The position numbers and the translations under genes are program-made. Source: Bacteroidota bacterium (lineage in GTDB: Bacteria; Bacteroidota; Bacteroidia; Bacteroidales; Prolixibacteraceae). From it: a stretch of DNA of 64,000 nucleotides. Location of the stretch: the NCBI GenBank assembly GCA_023251455.1, contig JAHEYT010000028.1, positions 1-64,000 of the forward strand, written 5' to 3'. The notes beneath the pieces were generated by a model. The model made no database searches and was not told the DNA's origin. It saw only the letters and a program-made list of their open reading frames with translations. Below, in pieces: positions 63,406 to 64,000 of this stretch. Position 1 is the stretch's first letter. Each line of letters begins with the position of its first letter.

Positions 63406-64000
63406 GCGTTCTTTTCTGCAATTCTCAGTTTTGCACTGCGAGCCCGTGGATTTCGTTCGATCTCTTCTTCGTTCGGAACAATAACTTTGCGGTTTATGGC
63501 CACCAAAGGCGATTCAACATTTCCAAAAAAGTCCTTCTCCTGTTTTCCCGAAAAATCGCCCGACTTGATGAAATTCTTCACCATCCGGTCTTCCAGCGAA
63601 TGATAGGTAATAACCACCAAACGTCCACCGGGCTTCAGCAATTGTATGCTTTGTTCCAGAAACTCGTGTAACACATCCATTTCCTTGTTGGTCTCGATGC
63701 GTAAAGCCTGAAAAACCTTGGCCAGGTATTTACTTTCCTGAAATTTCGGAACACAAGGGGCAATTGCTTCCTTAAACTGTTCGATGGTTTTTACCGGCTT
63801 GGCATTTCGTGCAGAAACCAACTGTTTCGCCAATCGCCCGGCATTGTCAATCTCACCATATTCGCGAAACATGGTCCGGAGCTGATCTTCGGTAAACGTA
63901 TTCACAATGTCAGCGGCACTTTCCGATGCGTCGCGGTTCATCCGCATATCCAGATCACCGTCGAAACGAAACGAAAAACCGCGCTCGGCCACATCAAAAT
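63402..64000 (-). CDS. rsmH: 16S rRNA (cytosine-1402-N4)-methyltransferase RsmH, N-terminus outside the window
   Basis: RsmH (MraW) methylates N4 of C1402 in 16S rRNA and usually opens the division cluster. The window holds the C-terminal 199 codons; the frame stays open to the right edge, reading F-D-V-A-E-R-G-F-S-F at the edge, which matches the middle of the family. Further signatures are DGDLDMRMNRDASESAADIVNT, FQALRIETNKEMDVL and GGRLVVITYHSLEDRMVKNF near the C-terminus. Its stop codon overlaps the ftsL start (ATGA). Confidence 0.95.
   Translation of the reverse strand, partial: FDVAERGFSFRFDGDLDMRMNRDASESAADIVNTFTEDQLRTMFREYGEIDNAGRLAKQLVSARNAKPVKTIEQFKEAIAPCVPKFQESKYLAKVFQALRIETNKEMDVLHEFLEQSIQLLKPGGRLVVITYHSLEDRMVKNFIKSGDFSGKQEKDFFGNVESPLVAINRKVIVPNEEEIERNPRARSAKLRIAEKNA

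Overview
The window is chromosomal DNA from a member of the Bacteroidota, most likely a Bacteroidales/Marinilabiliales-type organism (the lower rank is inference). The evidence is a SusC/SusD pair with its own sigma/anti-sigma genes, proteins typical of the phylum (DUF4783, OMP_b-brl_3 barrels, RprX/RprY-like kinase and regulator), TAnnTTTG -7 promoter boxes, and gene starts without clear Shine-Dalgarno sequences. Coding density is high. I see no tRNA, rRNA, insertion sequence, phage or CRISPR array, and no gene-free stretch longer than 300 bases.

Layout. Positions 1-6039 hold mismatch repair: mutS (leftward) and mutL (rightward) flank a GNAT-like gene. Positions 6190-9289 encode membrane and envelope proteins: two rhomboid proteases, a YihY/BrkB protein and a DUF4783 protein. 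Positions 9527-17892 hold rlmH, a very large membrane histidine kinase, an aldo/keto reductase, a metallo-beta-lactamase-fold hydrolase, an AIM24/TIGR00266 protein and a papain-like lipoprotein. Next come an outer-membrane receptor and an unknown acidic protein. Positions 21948-32568 form a small glycan-use locus, all leftward: ECF sigma factor, FecR anti-sigma, SusC, SusD, GH51 arabinofuranosidase and a secreted Gfo/Idh/MocA oxidoreductase. Positions 32891-36297 hold a secreted proline-rich protein divergent from an RprX/RprY-like two-component system. Positions 36420-47304 run rightward: nadB-nadC-coaX (cofactor synthesis), an outer-membrane barrel, lptC, a CNNM/CorC protein, a PpiD-like foldase, a thioesterase and IMP dehydrogenase. 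From 64000 leftward to 47409 runs the division and cell wall (dcw) cluster: rsmH-ftsL-ftsI-murE-mraY-murD-ftsW-murG-murC-ftsQ-ftsA-ftsZ-ftsZ-yqeY.

How the genes fit together. The dcw genes overlap or lie within about 30 bases of one another (one 92-base gap before murG) and probably form one long transcript. It supplies lipid II synthesis (meso-diaminopimelate type, from the MurE motif), septal synthesis and the Z-ring. The glycan locus couples import (SusCD) to surface signalling (STN domain on SusC, FecR, ECF sigma) and to arabinose release.

Most notable observations: two adjacent, clearly different ftsZ genes with different C-terminal tails; four GTTAA direct repeats with helical spacing between the proline-rich gene and the rprX-like kinase; shared eight-proline runs in those two divergent gene products; degenerate 7-base repeat arrays that start right after stop codons in three places; a 14-base perfect palindrome of LacI-operator type upstream of the sigma factor; and a duplicated lysine/alanine-rich tail on FtsI. 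I did not find a wholly new defence or mobile system.
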